Positions 17,286-26,419 of a stretch of DNA of 64,000 nt are shown one piece after another. The number at the start of each line of letters is the position of its first letter. The stretch's first letter is position 1. This stretch comes from Persicitalea jodogahamensis (GTDB lineage: Bacteria; Bacteroidota; Bacteroidia; Cytophagales; Spirosomataceae): assembly GCF_014651615.1 (NCBI RefSeq), contig NZ_BMXF01000007.1, positions 1 through 64,000 on the forward strand, read 5' to 3'. The position numbers were made by a program, and so were the translations under genes. The notes below the pieces were generated by a model. That model saw only the letters and a program-made list of their open reading frames with translations, made no database searches and was not told the DNA's origin.

Positions 17286-17302
17286 GCGGATTTGCAATCC
17301 GC
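17286..17302. repeat. Short hairpin between convergent lipoprotein genes
   Basis: Arms GCGGATT and AATCCGC around TGC, 12 nt after the stop of the upstream lipoprotein. There is no T-run, so termination is uncertain. Confidence 0.35.
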
Positions 17303-17324
17303 ACTCTGATCGTACTGCTAAGTC

Positions 17325-17786
17325 TCACTTCAAGCCTTTAGCACCCATCCGCCGCTTGTATTCTGCCTGAAATGCGCGCTTGGCGTTTTCGTAGTAAGCG
17401 GGATCAGACTGGCTTCTATACAACTTTTCGTCTGCCTCTTCTTCAAGGGCCCTCTGCTGTTCTTGAGCGGAAATAATTTTCAAAACTGAAAATTGGCTGG
17501 GTATTAACACGGCTCCTTCACCCCCAATAGGTTTTTCCAGGGAGTCAGGAGTAGCCTCATCCGAGAAATCCCCAAATGCTTCTATTTCTGCATAGCTAAA
17601 TGTTGGGGGGATCAAGTATTCCAGGCGTTGGCTTTCCAGCTGATTTGTGTTGTCCATTGCTTCCAGTACGCTTCTGTACTGGAGCAACTCATAGTTCTTG
17701 TACCGCTTTCCCTTAAGTACTCGGTGTTGGCAACCAATGGTTGCAGATAGAATCAGCACAGCCAGTGCAGAAATTTTCTTGTCCAT
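17325..17786 (-). CDS. Putative lipoprotein of the conjugative element
   Basis: A 153-residue lipoprotein with signal MDKKISALAVLILSATIGC (lipobox ATIGC, Cys19). The mature part is polar, with a helical, highly charged C-terminus (EQQRALEEEADEKLYRSQSD, then QAEYKRRMGAKG). No family recognised. It is transcribed divergently from the coupling-protein gene at 17894. Confidence 0.6.
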   Translation of the reverse strand: MDKKISALAVLILSATIGCQHRVLKGKRYKNYELLQYRSVLEAMDNTNQLESQRLEYLIPPTFSYAEIEAFGDFSDEATPDSLEKPIGGEGAVLIPSQFSVLKIISAQEQQRALEEEADEKLYRSQSDPAYYENAKRAFQAEYKRRMGAKGLK

Positions 17787-17842
17787 AAATCCTACGGCCC
17801 ATTCGGGCCTTTATGCGTTAGCGAAGAATTAATTTCCAAAGA

Positions 17843-17893
17843 TTGAAATAAAATTATAGATTTGAAAATTAATAATATATAATTTTATTTCAA
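17843..17893. promoter_or_regulatory. 16-bp inverted repeat abutting the coupling-protein start
   Basis: Perfect arms TTGAAATAAAATTATA (17843-17858) and TATAATTTTATTTCAA (17878-17893) end exactly at the ATG of the T4CP gene. TAGATTTG at 17857-17864 fits the Bacteroidetes -7 box, so the repeat could be an operator over the promoter. It could also be an mRNA hairpin hiding the start codon. A similar arrangement precedes the gene at 26460. Confidence 0.5.
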
Positions 17894-20053
17894 ATGGCTG
17901 CTACTCACGCTGAGAAGGAGGGACGGGCGAAAGGGGTGGATTTACTACTTTCGATTGCGCTACTGCTTGTATTTCTTCATCATTATTGGTACAACAACGA
18001 TCTGTTTGCAGGCATACCTTCATTCGGTTCATTCAATCCTACTACGCTTCTCAATCTAGTGTTGATCAGGCTCAACGAGCGCTACGATCTCTTTCTTCAT
18101 CCACTCGTTACTAAGATCGTTGTCTTCTTTCTACTGATACTATATTCAATTGGCTCGAGAGGCAAAATCGATCCCAGCATTAAAGTGAAGCAGGTGTATC
18201 TGTACGCATCGATGGGAACGATACTATATTTCCTCAATATCTACTTTCTGTACCAGTCGTTTCTGCTTTCAACTCAAACTGCCGATATAATCTATCTGGT
18301 CTCGAACTGCATAGCTATATTTTGGATCATAAAAGCAGGTCAGAATGCATCCCGCATCATGTTTTTTAAAAACAACAACGACATTTTCAACAACGAAAAT
18401 GAGACCTTTCCCCAGAACGAGGATTTCAAGGAAAATAACGACTCAATCCACTTTAAGACCTTGTATTACTACAACAAAAAATGGCGGGATGGTTGGGTGA
18501 ACATCATTAATCCATATCGGTCGAATATGATCTTGGGTACTCCGGGCAGCGGTAAGTCGTTCGCCATTCTGGTGCCTGCCATTTGGCAATCCATCTGGAA
18601 AGGTTACACCGCCTACATCTATGATTTTAAATACCCTACATTGACGCTGGAGGCCTACAATGCCTATCACAAAACCATTCGGGAGAACCCAACCGCCTGG
18701 GGGCGAAATGCCCAGGGGAAGTTGATTATACCCAAATTCTACGTGATCAACTTTGACGACATCGAGTATTCCCATCGTTGCAACCCGCTTGTCCCATCCA
18801 GTATGACGGAAATTCTGGATGGCTACCAGAGTGCGGCGACCATTATGCTCAATCTCAACCGAACCTGGGTAAATAAACAGGGCGATTTTTTTGTGGAGTC
18901 GGCCATCAATTTCCTCACTTCTGTGATTTGGTACATGAAGCTGGTGACCATCAAGTACACCCGGCTGTTCAACGAAGAAATGGAAAAGCCAGCGGCTCTG
19001 CGCGATCCCGAAATGTTGGATTTATACGCTCGCTTCCAAAACGTCTGCACGTTTCCCCATATCCTGGAATTTGCTTGTCAGAAAGAGTACATGGAAATGT
19101 TTACCATAATGGCTTCCTACCCGCAATTGGAGGCTTACGTGCGCCCCTTTGCAAGTGCTGCTCAACACGGGGCGGCCGAACAGCTCGAAGGGCAAATCGC
19201 TTCGGTACGCATCCCGTTAGCTCGGCTTTCCTCGCCCACATTGTATTGGATCATGTCGGGCAACGACTTTACTCTTGACATCAATAATCCCGACGATCCC
19301 AAAATCCTGTGCACGGGTAACAACCCCGAGCGGGATGAAGTGTATGGTGCCGTTTTCTCTTTGTACACTTCCAAAATGACTAAGCTGGTCAATAAGCAGG
19401 GAAAACTCAAGTCCGCGCTTTTCTGGGATGAATTGCCCACCATGTTCCTGAAAGGCATTTCATCGCTTATGGCCACCGCCCGGAGCAATAAAGTGGCCAC
19501 TTGGCTCGGTTTTCAGGATTTCGAACAGTTGGCGTCAGGTTACGGTGAACGGGAATCCAAAGTGATAATGAACTTACCCGGTAATATTTTTTCCGGGCAG
19601 GTGGTGTTCGAATCGGCGGAAAAGCTGTCCAGGCGCTTTGGAAAAACGCAGCAGGAATCTGAAAACGTTACTTTTGGAAAAGAGGAAACCTCAGTCACGC
19701 TTTCGACCGCCCTGCACGAAGTGATTCCGGCATCTAAAATATCGGGGCTTTCACAAGGCGAGTTTGTGGGCCAGTTTGCCGACAACTTCGGCGAAGAAAT
19801 CAAACTCAAAACCTTTAAAGGGGTGATAAAGGTAGATCAGGAAGGCATGGAGAAGGTCCACGCTAAACCACCCGTTATCAAAGACATAGCCAAGCTGGTG
19901 AGCAAATACTATCCGGGAGAAAAATACCAAGAGAATGATAAGGAGACTTGGAAATTACGCTTGCTCGACGACAACTATCGGTCAATCAAAACCGAGGTAG
20001 CCCAACTCATCAAACTCGAATATGAGGAATTTCAAGCCGAAGTCAAACCATGA
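17894..20053 (+). CDS. Type IV coupling protein (VirD4/TraG type, MobC-like)
   Basis: The 719-residue coupling ATPase that hands the relaxase-DNA complex to the secretion channel. Four N-terminal transmembrane helices lie within residues 15-155. Walker A ILGTPGSGKS is near residue 214, followed by YIYDFKYPTLTLEAYNAY. Walker B ALFWDELPTMF is near residue 505, and GLSQGEFVGQFADNFGE lies towards the end. It is single and lies apart from the tra operon. Its start is framed by a 16-bp inverted repeat. Confidence 0.9.
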   Translation: MAATHAEKEGRAKGVDLLLSIALLLVFLHHYWYNNDLFAGIPSFGSFNPTTLLNLVLIRLNERYDLFLHPLVTKIVVFFLLILYSIGSRGKIDPSIKVKQVYLYASMGTILYFLNIYFLYQSFLLSTQTADIIYLVSNCIAIFWIIKAGQNASRIMFFKNNNDIFNNENETFPQNEDFKENNDSIHFKTLYYYNKKWRDGWVNIINPYRSNMILGTPGSGKSFAILVPAIWQSIWKGYTAYIYDFKYPTLTLEAYNAYHKTIRENPTAWGRNAQGKLIIPKFYVINFDDIEYSHRCNPLVPSSMTEILDGYQSAATIMLNLNRTWVNKQGDFFVESAINFLTSVIWYMKLVTIKYTRLFNEEMEKPAALRDPEMLDLYARFQNVCTFPHILEFACQKEYMEMFTIMASYPQLEAYVRPFASAAQHGAAEQLEGQIASVRIPLARLSSPTLYWIMSGNDFTLDINNPDDPKILCTGNNPERDEVYGAVFSLYTSKMTKLVNKQGKLKSALFWDELPTMFLKGISSLMATARSNKVATWLGFQDFEQLASGYGERESKVIMNLPGNIFSGQVVFESAEKLSRRFGKTQQESENVTFGKEETSVTLSTALHEVIPASKISGLSQGEFVGQFADNFGEEIKLKTFKGVIKVDQEGMEKVHAKPPVIKDIAKLVSKYYPGEKYQENDKETWKLRLLDDNYRSIKTEVAQLIKLEYEEFQAEVKP

Positions 20054-20154
20054 TTTCTTTCTAAGAAAATAGACTTTTGATATTATTTTATTCTAATTTT
20101 AGGCCATCAGTAGCATACACACTAAATAGCACTTAGCTCAATCTTTCTGAAATA

Positions 20155-20571
20155 ATGACCTCTAATCCTGAAATCCACCGGAAACTCGATGAAATATACT
20201 CCGAGCAGGAAGCCGTAGCCTTCTTCAACAAGCTCGTTTTCTCATTATGCCTCCAGCTTATCGTAGCTGCCAAAAGAGAAAGGGGAGAGCTGACTGCGGA
20301 AGAAGCTGATCAGATGTCGAAGAAACCTAGTGAGAAAATGCTGTTGGAGCCCTATGGCCTAAGTTATATTCAGTACAGGGCATTGAAAGATGGTAAGGGC
20401 ACGGCCGCGAATATCATGACTTTCAAACGAGCCGTCGAGAGGAACGGCTATGATTTTGACAAACTCTACTACTCGGAGGAACTGGTGAATCTCGCACTTT
20501 CAAAACTGGAAGAGATAAGAAAGCAGAATCAAACACTCAGTTCAATCAGCGGCCGGGGAGCCGATAGTTGA
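20155..20571 (+). CDS. Hypothetical helical protein
   Basis: Not recognised. A 138-residue soluble, mostly helical protein (EIYSEQEAVAFFNKLVFSL; LTAEEADQMSKKPSEKMLLE). It follows the coupling protein by about 100 bp on the same strand and ends 5 nt before the convergent M23 gene. A terminator for this gene lies inside the M23 gene (20599-20630). Confidence 0.55.
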   Translation: MTSNPEIHRKLDEIYSEQEAVAFFNKLVFSLCLQLIVAAKRERGELTAEEADQMSKKPSEKMLLEPYGLSYIQYRALKDGKGTAANIMTFKRAVERNGYDFDKLYYSEELVNLALSKLEEIRKQNQTLSSISGRGADS

Positions 20572-20576
20572 TGAGA

Positions 20577-21248
20577 TTATTTTGCTGAGTTTTCAATCAA
20601 AGACGCCCGCAAGGCGTCTTTTCTTTTTATAAAGTCTTCGTATAAAGTGAGATAGGGTAGGGGATCCACCGCCGTACCGTTTATACTGATGGTATAATGG
20701 ACATGTACACCAGTCGCTTTGCCGGAACTTCCCATCAGTCCCAATACCTCCCCAATTCTCACCGTCTCCCCTTGTTTGACATAGATGGTGCCTAAGTGGC
20801 CATAGCCAGTCGTATAACCATCGGCGTGGCTTACCTCTACCGTCAGTCCCAATCCCTTCTTACTTCTCGCAAAAATAACTCGGCCATTCGCCGTGGCGTA
20901 AACAAATTGGAAGCCTCGCCGACATACCAGATCAATTCCTAGATGTGGTTTGTGAATCCCGTCGATTGGATGTAGCCGCATACCAAAAAGTGAGGAAATC
21001 CGTGGCGATTCCCCGACTTGTAGTGGACTAATACTTGGTATGTCCTTCAAGAAATCATAGTTCGTCTTTCCCAGTTCCTGCTCCAATTGAACGGGATTGT
21101 CGGGTTGCGCCTCTTCCCACGACTTTTCGGTGTCCCGTCGCTCAACGGCATTCTGTACACTCGCAAGCGGGCTTTTCGCCTTGGGTAACTGTGCCAAGAC
21201 AGTCGTGGAAAACGTCAGAAAGCAAATTATCCTCAAACCAGAGTCCAT
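20577..21248 (-). CDS. M23 family metallopeptidase (peptidoglycan hydrolase)
   Basis: A 223-residue exported LytM/M23 endopeptidase that probably opens the wall for the transfer channel. An N-terminal hydrophobic signal (LRIICFLTFSTTVLAQ) is followed by a linker and the catalytic domain. HLGIDLV (His and Asp zinc ligands) is near residue 103, GYGHLG is central, and GVHVHY (HxH) is near 181. Length and motifs are complete. It is divergent from the 21348 gene across a 19-bp AT-rich inverted repeat. Confidence 0.85.
   Translation of the reverse strand: MDSGLRIICFLTFSTTVLAQLPKAKSPLASVQNAVERRDTEKSWEEAQPDNPVQLEQELGKTNYDFLKDIPSISPLQVGESPRISSLFGMRLHPIDGIHKPHLGIDLVCRRGFQFVYATANGRVIFARSKKGLGLTVEVSHADGYTTGYGHLGTIYVKQGETVRIGEVLGLMGSSGKATGVHVHYTISINGTAVDPLPYLTLYEDFIKRKDALRASLIENSAK
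20599..20630 (+). terminator. Intrinsic terminator embedded in the M23 gene end
   Basis: Stem AAAGACGCC/GGCGTCTTT with a 5-nt loop, followed by TCTTTTTAT on the plus strand. It lies 28 nt past the stop of the 20155-20571 gene, inside the C-terminal codons of the convergent M23 gene. Confidence 0.6.
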
Positions 21249-21271
21249 AGACGTCTTTCATTATGATGAGC

Positions 21272-21322
21272 TTAAAAATAAAATTAATAATTAAAATTTA
21301 ATATTATTAATTTTATTTTTAA
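21272..21322. repeat. 19-bp perfect AT-only inverted repeat
   Basis: Arms TTAAAAATAAAATTAATAA (21272-21290) and its exact complement (21304-21322) flank 13 nt. It sits in the divergent gap between the M23 gene and the DUF3945-like gene. Most likely an operator or a hairpin shared by both promoters. Confidence 0.5.
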
Positions 21323-21347
21323 AATTGCACGGACAGAGAAAGATGAC

Positions 21348-22268
21348 TTGAACAAAACAGTAGATATGAGAGCAGGAAAGGACATTAAAAGAATAGCGCA
21401 GAGCTATCATGGCGTCGATTTCGCCCATGTAGAAGGGGTTTTATCGAACGATGCAGAAACCAGAGCGATTCTTTCAGAAAAGGCTGTTCGGGACGATCTG
21501 ATGAGAGGGGAAGTGATTCAGGTTAGGCATACCTCCAAAGATGAGGTCGGTAATCCTAGGCACTTTTTTGGATTCAAGCTACTCCACTTGAATCGACAAG
21601 CCGATGCTGCCCAACCCGTTTTGCGGATTGATCTTTCTGGACGTCCACTGAATTCTAGCCATGCGAATAGGTTAGGAGTACAATCGTTGACAGCCAAGCC
21701 AGGGTACACCCAGGAAATTCAGACAGCCTTATCGAAAAGCACTAATGGCAATAGCTCTGAGTACGAAAATGAGGTAAAGGAGATTTCCGACGTAATGAGC
21801 CAAAAAATCTCCCCCCTTGCCAAGGCAATTGAACTCAAGAGAAGTCTGGCCAACATTGCCGACTGGTATTTTGAGAGCGACTCCCACAAGCGTAGAGAGT
21901 TTCTAGCCAAAACGGAATCGCTTTTCACGCTTGGCTATAGACAGGGTACACTCATCAAGAACCCTCAGATTGGTGCCTACAGTACACACATTCGCGAACA
22001 ACAAATCACACTTTCTGATCTTCCCACTAGCCACAAGGGGGTGCCTATAAGAGCAAGGCAGGTCGAAAAGCTTCTTTCCGGCCAAAGCATTACAGTGATA
22101 GCCGATCCAGAAACCGAAGCCGAAGGAATGCCCGAAGCCAGGGTCAAATTCAATCCCATTTCGGGTAATCTCATGGAAATAGGGGAGGGGCAGCCTCGGC
22201 TTTCGATTGCTGACCAGCCGAAGAAGAATCTCGAAACCGAAACGTCTTTCGTAAAGCGTCGGATATAA
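21348..22268 (+). CDS. DUF3945-like conjugative element protein
   Basis: A 306-residue soluble protein. The C-terminal part (about 225-290) reads like the DUF3945 repeat often carried on Bacteroidetes transposons: SHKGVPIRARQVEKLLSGQS, VKFNPISGNLMEIG. The N-terminal half contains a segment with RGEVIQVRHTSKDEVGNPRH. The biochemical role is unknown. The first in-frame codon is TTG at 21348, with an ATG at 21366; either start is plausible. Confidence 0.55.
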   Translation: MNKTVDMRAGKDIKRIAQSYHGVDFAHVEGVLSNDAETRAILSEKAVRDDLMRGEVIQVRHTSKDEVGNPRHFFGFKLLHLNRQADAAQPVLRIDLSGRPLNSSHANRLGVQSLTAKPGYTQEIQTALSKSTNGNSSEYENEVKEISDVMSQKISPLAKAIELKRSLANIADWYFESDSHKRREFLAKTESLFTLGYRQGTLIKNPQIGAYSTHIREQQITLSDLPTSHKGVPIRARQVEKLLSGQSITVIADPETEAEGMPEARVKFNPISGNLMEIGEGQPRLSIADQPKKNLETETSFVKRRI

Positions 22269-22312
22269 GGCATACCAAAGGAGATTCCACTACCAGCTTT
22301 CAACCTACCCCT

Positions 22313-22534
22313 ATGAAAATCAAGAATGAAAATAAGTGTCCACTTTCTGTGGATTACATTCTTCAAACCTACGGTGAAGACGCCCTGGAACCTTGCTGCA
22401 TTGTCACGGACGAAGAAGATGAGGAGATGATTCTAATCCCAAAAATGAGGGAGGCTATGCCCGCTGAGGCATGGTTCGATTTGTCCCAGGAATTCCGGCT
22501 CTTCGTACTCCGAGCTTTTTACGAAAGCCTTTGA
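22313..22534 (+). CDS. Small conserved protein, FYESL family (copy 1)
   Basis: A 73-residue protein without a known domain. It is paralogous to the 80-residue protein at 33014. Both have a Y.QDAL/YGEDAL motif, then (L/V)(I/V)PKMR, a W residue, and the identical ending RLFVL..FYESL. It lies between the DUF3945-like gene and the primase, in the same direction. Duplication within one element suggests a useful small accessory protein. Confidence 0.6.
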   Translation: MKIKNENKCPLSVDYILQTYGEDALEPCCIVTDEEDEEMILIPKMREAMPAEAWFDLSQEFRLFVLRAFYESL

Positions 22535-22602
22535 GGCGGAGACATGGCCATCAAACCATATCCTGATATAATTCCCTCGTCATTCCAAACTCGTCTTCCA
22601 CC

Positions 22603-24918
22603 ATGAACGAACCCATCAATTTCGTAGATAATGATAAAGTTGAGCTATTCAACCAGTTGAACGCCAATAATGTACGCTACATGGCCTTCGGTAGCTTCTC
22701 GATCAACGCATACGAACAAGCACGAACTGACAGCACCATTAAACTTTGGATCGATCCGGCCCAGGATAACATTGTCCGGCTGAATACTGCACTCCGGGAA
22801 TTGGGTCGTAAGCCGGTTGATTCGGAGGTGAACCTCGAAAATAAAAAGCCCCTGAAATCTGAATCGGAAATCTCCACTAGGGATAGCTTAGGCGTCGATT
22901 TCTACCCTGCTGTCAATGGTTTCCAGGTTACGGATTTTGTTAAGGTGTACGACCGTAAAGCGGTAATCAAAGCGCATGAATTCGCCAGCAGTACCACCGA
23001 CCGAGCCTTGCAGATTGATCACATGTCGCTTCCAGACTTGTACCACAATGTCGGAAACACTAACGGTAAAGCCAAAGAGTATAATCTGGATGTCTTATTC
23101 AAGGCTGCTTCGGCCTTTGCTGTACCCGGTCAGAAAATCGCAGAACCTTCCATCTACCTTCTTATGGATACCAAAAACAAACCCGAACCAGTCGTAAAAT
23201 TTTCCAAGCCCAAGAAATTCGCACCAAATTACCAGAGAAAGGATTTTGCCCAAATCCGGCAAGAACTGGATATGGAATTAGTGCTTGAGCATTATGGATA
23301 CCAAATGAGCTCAAAATCCAAGCCCAAAGACAAATGGCGTATTTATAAATCCGGCATCGAAGGCGATAGCCAGCGCTTAGCGGTCATGAATAATTCCAAC
23401 AGTGGGTTTAAGGGCTTTGTGGATCTCAATAACACAGCATTTAAGGGTGATGTCTTCTCATTCATCATGTTCAGAGAAGGAGATTATAAAAATGCCTTTA
23501 AGGTGGTTGATCAAATACTCGGTAGCCCGGATTACCGGGAAAAGGCGGCCCAGCTTCGACCCATAGCCGCTGCCTCGCCAAAACAGTATTTGAATGACGA
23601 GAAGCTTCGCCAATCCGACCTGATTGAAGAGTACAACCTGACGCTCTTGCCAGAAAATCAGCCAAATTATCTGACAGAAAAGCGGTTTATTTCATTGGAG
23701 GCGCTATTTGCCCCGGAATTTAAAAACCAGGTTTTGGCGTCCAAAAAGGAAGAGTATACAAATATTGTCTTTCCGCTGACCTCGGAGAAGGGGAACATTC
23801 TGTCGATGGATATCAGAAATGAGAATTTTAAGAGTTTCCCGCCCGGTCAGAAGGGAGATGCCATCTGGAAGAGTAATGAACACGCCCAGTTAACCGTAGA
23901 AAAAGAGGTATTGGTAGGCGATTCAAAAATTCGATTGGATAAAGAAACCAAAGGGACTGTGTCCAAATCAAACGGCAAATTAACCTTTCATACTGTTCAT
24001 CCTACCGAAGGAAATTTATCGGTTGAAATCGAAAAGTCAGACTTTAAAATAATAACTAATCGGATCATGATCTCGGAATCTCCGATCGATTCCATATCGT
24101 ACCACATACTTTCCCCACCCGTTAAGGGCGAGTACCGACAGTACATTTCGTCGGCGGGCAATCCGTCCCACCAGCAAATGGAGCAGGTTGGCAAAATAAT
24201 TAAGTCCAATCCACAAGCCCAATTTGTGATTGGGATGGATGGTGACAACGCAGGAAACCGTTTTGCTATTAATTTGTTGGCTACCGAACACCCACAGCGG
24301 GACAATCGCTTCGCGATACTCCCGCATGTGGTTTATAACAACCTCACACCGGCAACCGGAGCGGGGGGGGATAGTTTGACTGCAAAAGAGGTAGGGCATA
24401 ACGTGATGACAATCGAAATAAAATACCCGTTGAGTAAAGAGGTTGGATTCCGGGAAGTTTTATCAGAAAACGCGGGCGTAATCGACCGGATTTTGGACAA
24501 AATGAATATGTTTGAGCGGGTAGGTAAGAAGGCAACCGAAATGCGCCGGGAGAATCTGGTCGAAGCCGAAACAAATGTCATGCGGACGGTCACAGAAGTA
24601 AAATTTCCCAACAAGCAGTGTATGCTGGAATCTGCTCTGTATCAATTAGGGGTTGAAATAGAAAGGAGAGACGGAAAGAAACTTACGGCAGTGGTTAAGC
24701 CGACGGCTGCCCAGAATGATTTCAACGACGTCCTGAAAAGTCGGAACGGAAAAAGTTTAGCCAGCTCAAGTAATCTTTACCTAGGAGATTTGTCATTACT
24801 ATCTTTTCTAAAACCTACCATGACAAAGCCGCTCATACCCGTAGTAGAAAAGAATCAGCAAAACCATAAAGATTCTAAGGAAGGGGATCCGCCAAAGCGA
24901 AAGGGGCCGAAAATGTAG
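22603..24918 (+). CDS. Toprim primase-like protein with degenerate nucleotidyltransferase domain
   Basis: A 771-residue protein. Residues about 8-160 resemble a MNT-type nucleotidyltransferase (VRYMAFGSFSINAYEQART; LWIDPAQDNIVRLNTALREL; MSLPDLYHNVGNTNGKAKEY), but the catalytic DxD is lost (STIKLW where D.D.W is expected). Residues about 205-310 match the zinc-less CHC2/DUF3991-like primase region, and 480-590 the Toprim domain (RIMISESPIDSISYHIL, FVIGMDGDNAGN). Probably primes or converts transferred single strands. A run of eight G bases falls near codon 588. An intrinsic terminator follows at 24942. Confidence 0.75.
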   Translation: MNEPINFVDNDKVELFNQLNANNVRYMAFGSFSINAYEQARTDSTIKLWIDPAQDNIVRLNTALRELGRKPVDSEVNLENKKPLKSESEISTRDSLGVDFYPAVNGFQVTDFVKVYDRKAVIKAHEFASSTTDRALQIDHMSLPDLYHNVGNTNGKAKEYNLDVLFKAASAFAVPGQKIAEPSIYLLMDTKNKPEPVVKFSKPKKFAPNYQRKDFAQIRQELDMELVLEHYGYQMSSKSKPKDKWRIYKSGIEGDSQRLAVMNNSNSGFKGFVDLNNTAFKGDVFSFIMFREGDYKNAFKVVDQILGSPDYREKAAQLRPIAAASPKQYLNDEKLRQSDLIEEYNLTLLPENQPNYLTEKRFISLEALFAPEFKNQVLASKKEEYTNIVFPLTSEKGNILSMDIRNENFKSFPPGQKGDAIWKSNEHAQLTVEKEVLVGDSKIRLDKETKGTVSKSNGKLTFHTVHPTEGNLSVEIEKSDFKIITNRIMISESPIDSISYHILSPPVKGEYRQYISSAGNPSHQQMEQVGKIIKSNPQAQFVIGMDGDNAGNRFAINLLATEHPQRDNRFAILPHVVYNNLTPATGAGGDSLTAKEVGHNVMTIEIKYPLSKEVGFREVLSENAGVIDRILDKMNMFERVGKKATEMRRENLVEAETNVMRTVTEVKFPNKQCMLESALYQLGVEIERRDGKKLTAVVKPTAAQNDFNDVLKSRNGKSLASSSNLYLGDLSLLSFLKPTMTKPLIPVVEKNQQNHKDSKEGDPPKRKGPKM

Positions 24919-24941
24919 TCAGATAAAACCAGCACGTTATC

Positions 24942-24973
24942 AAGGGCTTTCCTCCAAAGGAAGGCCCTTTTTT
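24942..24973 (+). terminator. Intrinsic terminator after the primase gene
   Basis: 12-bp stem (AAGGGCTTTCCT with AGGAAGGCCCTT, one G-T pair), loop CCAA, followed by TTTT. It lies 24 nt after the stop codon. Confidence 0.75.
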
Positions 24974-25107
24974 GTACCAAATGGGAAGAAAGGTTTTCTC
25001 TTGAAATTGTGCTTATCTAAGTTGTAGCAATCAAGATAAAGTGGTACCTTTAGGTAGTTAAGCAGTTGACAGACTGCCATTTACAAACCTCTTAATTAAT
25101 TATTATC

Positions 25108-26013
25108 ATGGTAAATCAAAATCCATCAATCACCACTTCCCTCTCAGATTGGGAGGTAGTCCAGTCCAAAATTTCCGCGTCGTTCTTGGAGAAATCCACG
25201 GAACTGCCAGGGTACAAAGCCCTGCTTCGCAGCGATACGGGAGCCTTGCTGAACGTTTGCAAGAAAGGGTATTACCCGATGTCCAACGCTTCGTTCATCC
25301 GCAGCGTCGAGCGGTTCGCCGACGTTACCAATTTTCCTATCGAAGCCATTTATGAGCTAGAAGGCGGCAAGAAAATGCTTGGGTTCCTCAAGTGCACGGA
25401 GACTTTCGAGGTCGGCGGCTTTGAATTCAAAGACCATCTGATGATTGGCAACGGCCACGACGGACAGACCACGTTTTTTGTCGGAAATTCAAATATGATG
25501 ATTCGCTGCGGCAATCGTTTTGCCCGGCAGTACCGCGCCCTCAAAGTGAAGCATTCGCGCGGGCTGGAGATTGGCGTCGAAAGGATTCAGGAGGAATTTT
25601 ACAACTACCGGAAAAGCCTCCGCACCTTTTACAAAACCCTGAACGACTTTTCAAAAGTGGAAGTGTCGAAAGAAATTCACGATAGCCTGGTAGCTAGGTT
25701 GGCAAACCTAAGCAGGGAGGAGCGGCTAGGCCAGGCCGAAATCAGCACCCGCAAGCAAAACATCGTTTCCACCATCGAGGCTTGCTTCAGAACAGAAATG
25801 GCCGACACTGGCTATACCATTTTTGGCCTGTTCAATGGCTTGACGAACTATACGACGCACGAAATGGGCGTAACGGCTGACAATGGAATGTCCATGTTCA
25901 ACCGCGCGGAACGGCTCAATTTGGACGGCTATAACCATTGTCTCAGCATCGTAAACGGACACCAGCTTTTGAAATCCTGCGACCTGCCCGTTTTCGCTGA
26001 CTTGATAGCCTAG
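25108..26013 (+). CDS. DUF932 family protein
   Basis: A 301-residue soluble protein of the DUF932 (phage/plasmid-like TIGR03299) type. Recognisable parts are YKALLRSDTGALLNVCKKGY, GNGHDGQTTFFVG and MIRCGNRFARQYRALKVKHS, followed by a helical C-terminus. DUF932 proteins are common on plasmids, phages and transposons. Their role is not established, though a link to DNA transfer or replication is often assumed. The gene stands alone between two clear terminators. Confidence 0.75.
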   Translation: MVNQNPSITTSLSDWEVVQSKISASFLEKSTELPGYKALLRSDTGALLNVCKKGYYPMSNASFIRSVERFADVTNFPIEAIYELEGGKKMLGFLKCTETFEVGGFEFKDHLMIGNGHDGQTTFFVGNSNMMIRCGNRFARQYRALKVKHSRGLEIGVERIQEEFYNYRKSLRTFYKTLNDFSKVEVSKEIHDSLVARLANLSREERLGQAEISTRKQNIVSTIEACFRTEMADTGYTIFGLFNGLTNYTTHEMGVTADNGMSMFNRAERLNLDGYNHCLSIVNGHQLLKSCDLPVFADLIA

Positions 26014-26077
26014 TTTTCCCATCTGTTTCCAGTCCGGGTATTCTACCGGACTGGAAACCCTTTTTAAATTCCACAAC

Positions 26078-26299
26078 ATGAATATTCAGAACGAAACCTG
26101 CTCGCAGAAAATGAGCCAGCTTGCCAAGGAGAAAGTGAGCGCCTACGTGGTCAGAGACAGAGACTTGTTTGTTTTTGGAACCGAAGAAGCCTGTTCCAGA
26201 CTGTTGCAATTTTTTCAAGGAAGCCACCAATGCGCCACTCTGAATTTTGCCGTTGATCCATGGTATAAACACTACGTGACTGTTTTCGACTATTTTTGA
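26078..26299 (+). CDS. Small hypothetical protein
   Basis: A 73-residue protein, not recognised (VSAYVVRDRDLFVFGTEEAC and a C-terminal aromatic stretch). It follows the DUF932 gene by 64 nt in the same direction, and a strong terminator follows 13 nt after its stop. Bracketing by a gene and a terminator supports it being real. Confidence 0.55.
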   Translation: MNIQNETCSQKMSQLAKEKVSAYVVRDRDLFVFGTEEACSRLLQFFQGSHQCATLNFAVDPWYKHYVTVFDYF

Positions 26300-26312
26300 A
26301 AACAACAAGGCA

Positions 26313-26359
26313 GGAGCAAAAAAGGCCGATAGCAACAAGCTATCGGCCTTTTTTGCTCC
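26313..26359. terminator. Strong bidirectional terminator hairpin
   Basis: A 20-bp perfect stem (GGAGCAAAAAAGGCCGATAG and its complement) with loop CAACAAG. The internal A6/T6 tracts give a U-run on either strand. It ends the DUF932/small-ORF unit. Confidence 0.8.
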
Positions 26360-26419
26360 GTTGGGATTCCAAAATCCGAAAATAGGTGAGCCAATTTATT
26401 CGAATCAAAATAAAAATTA

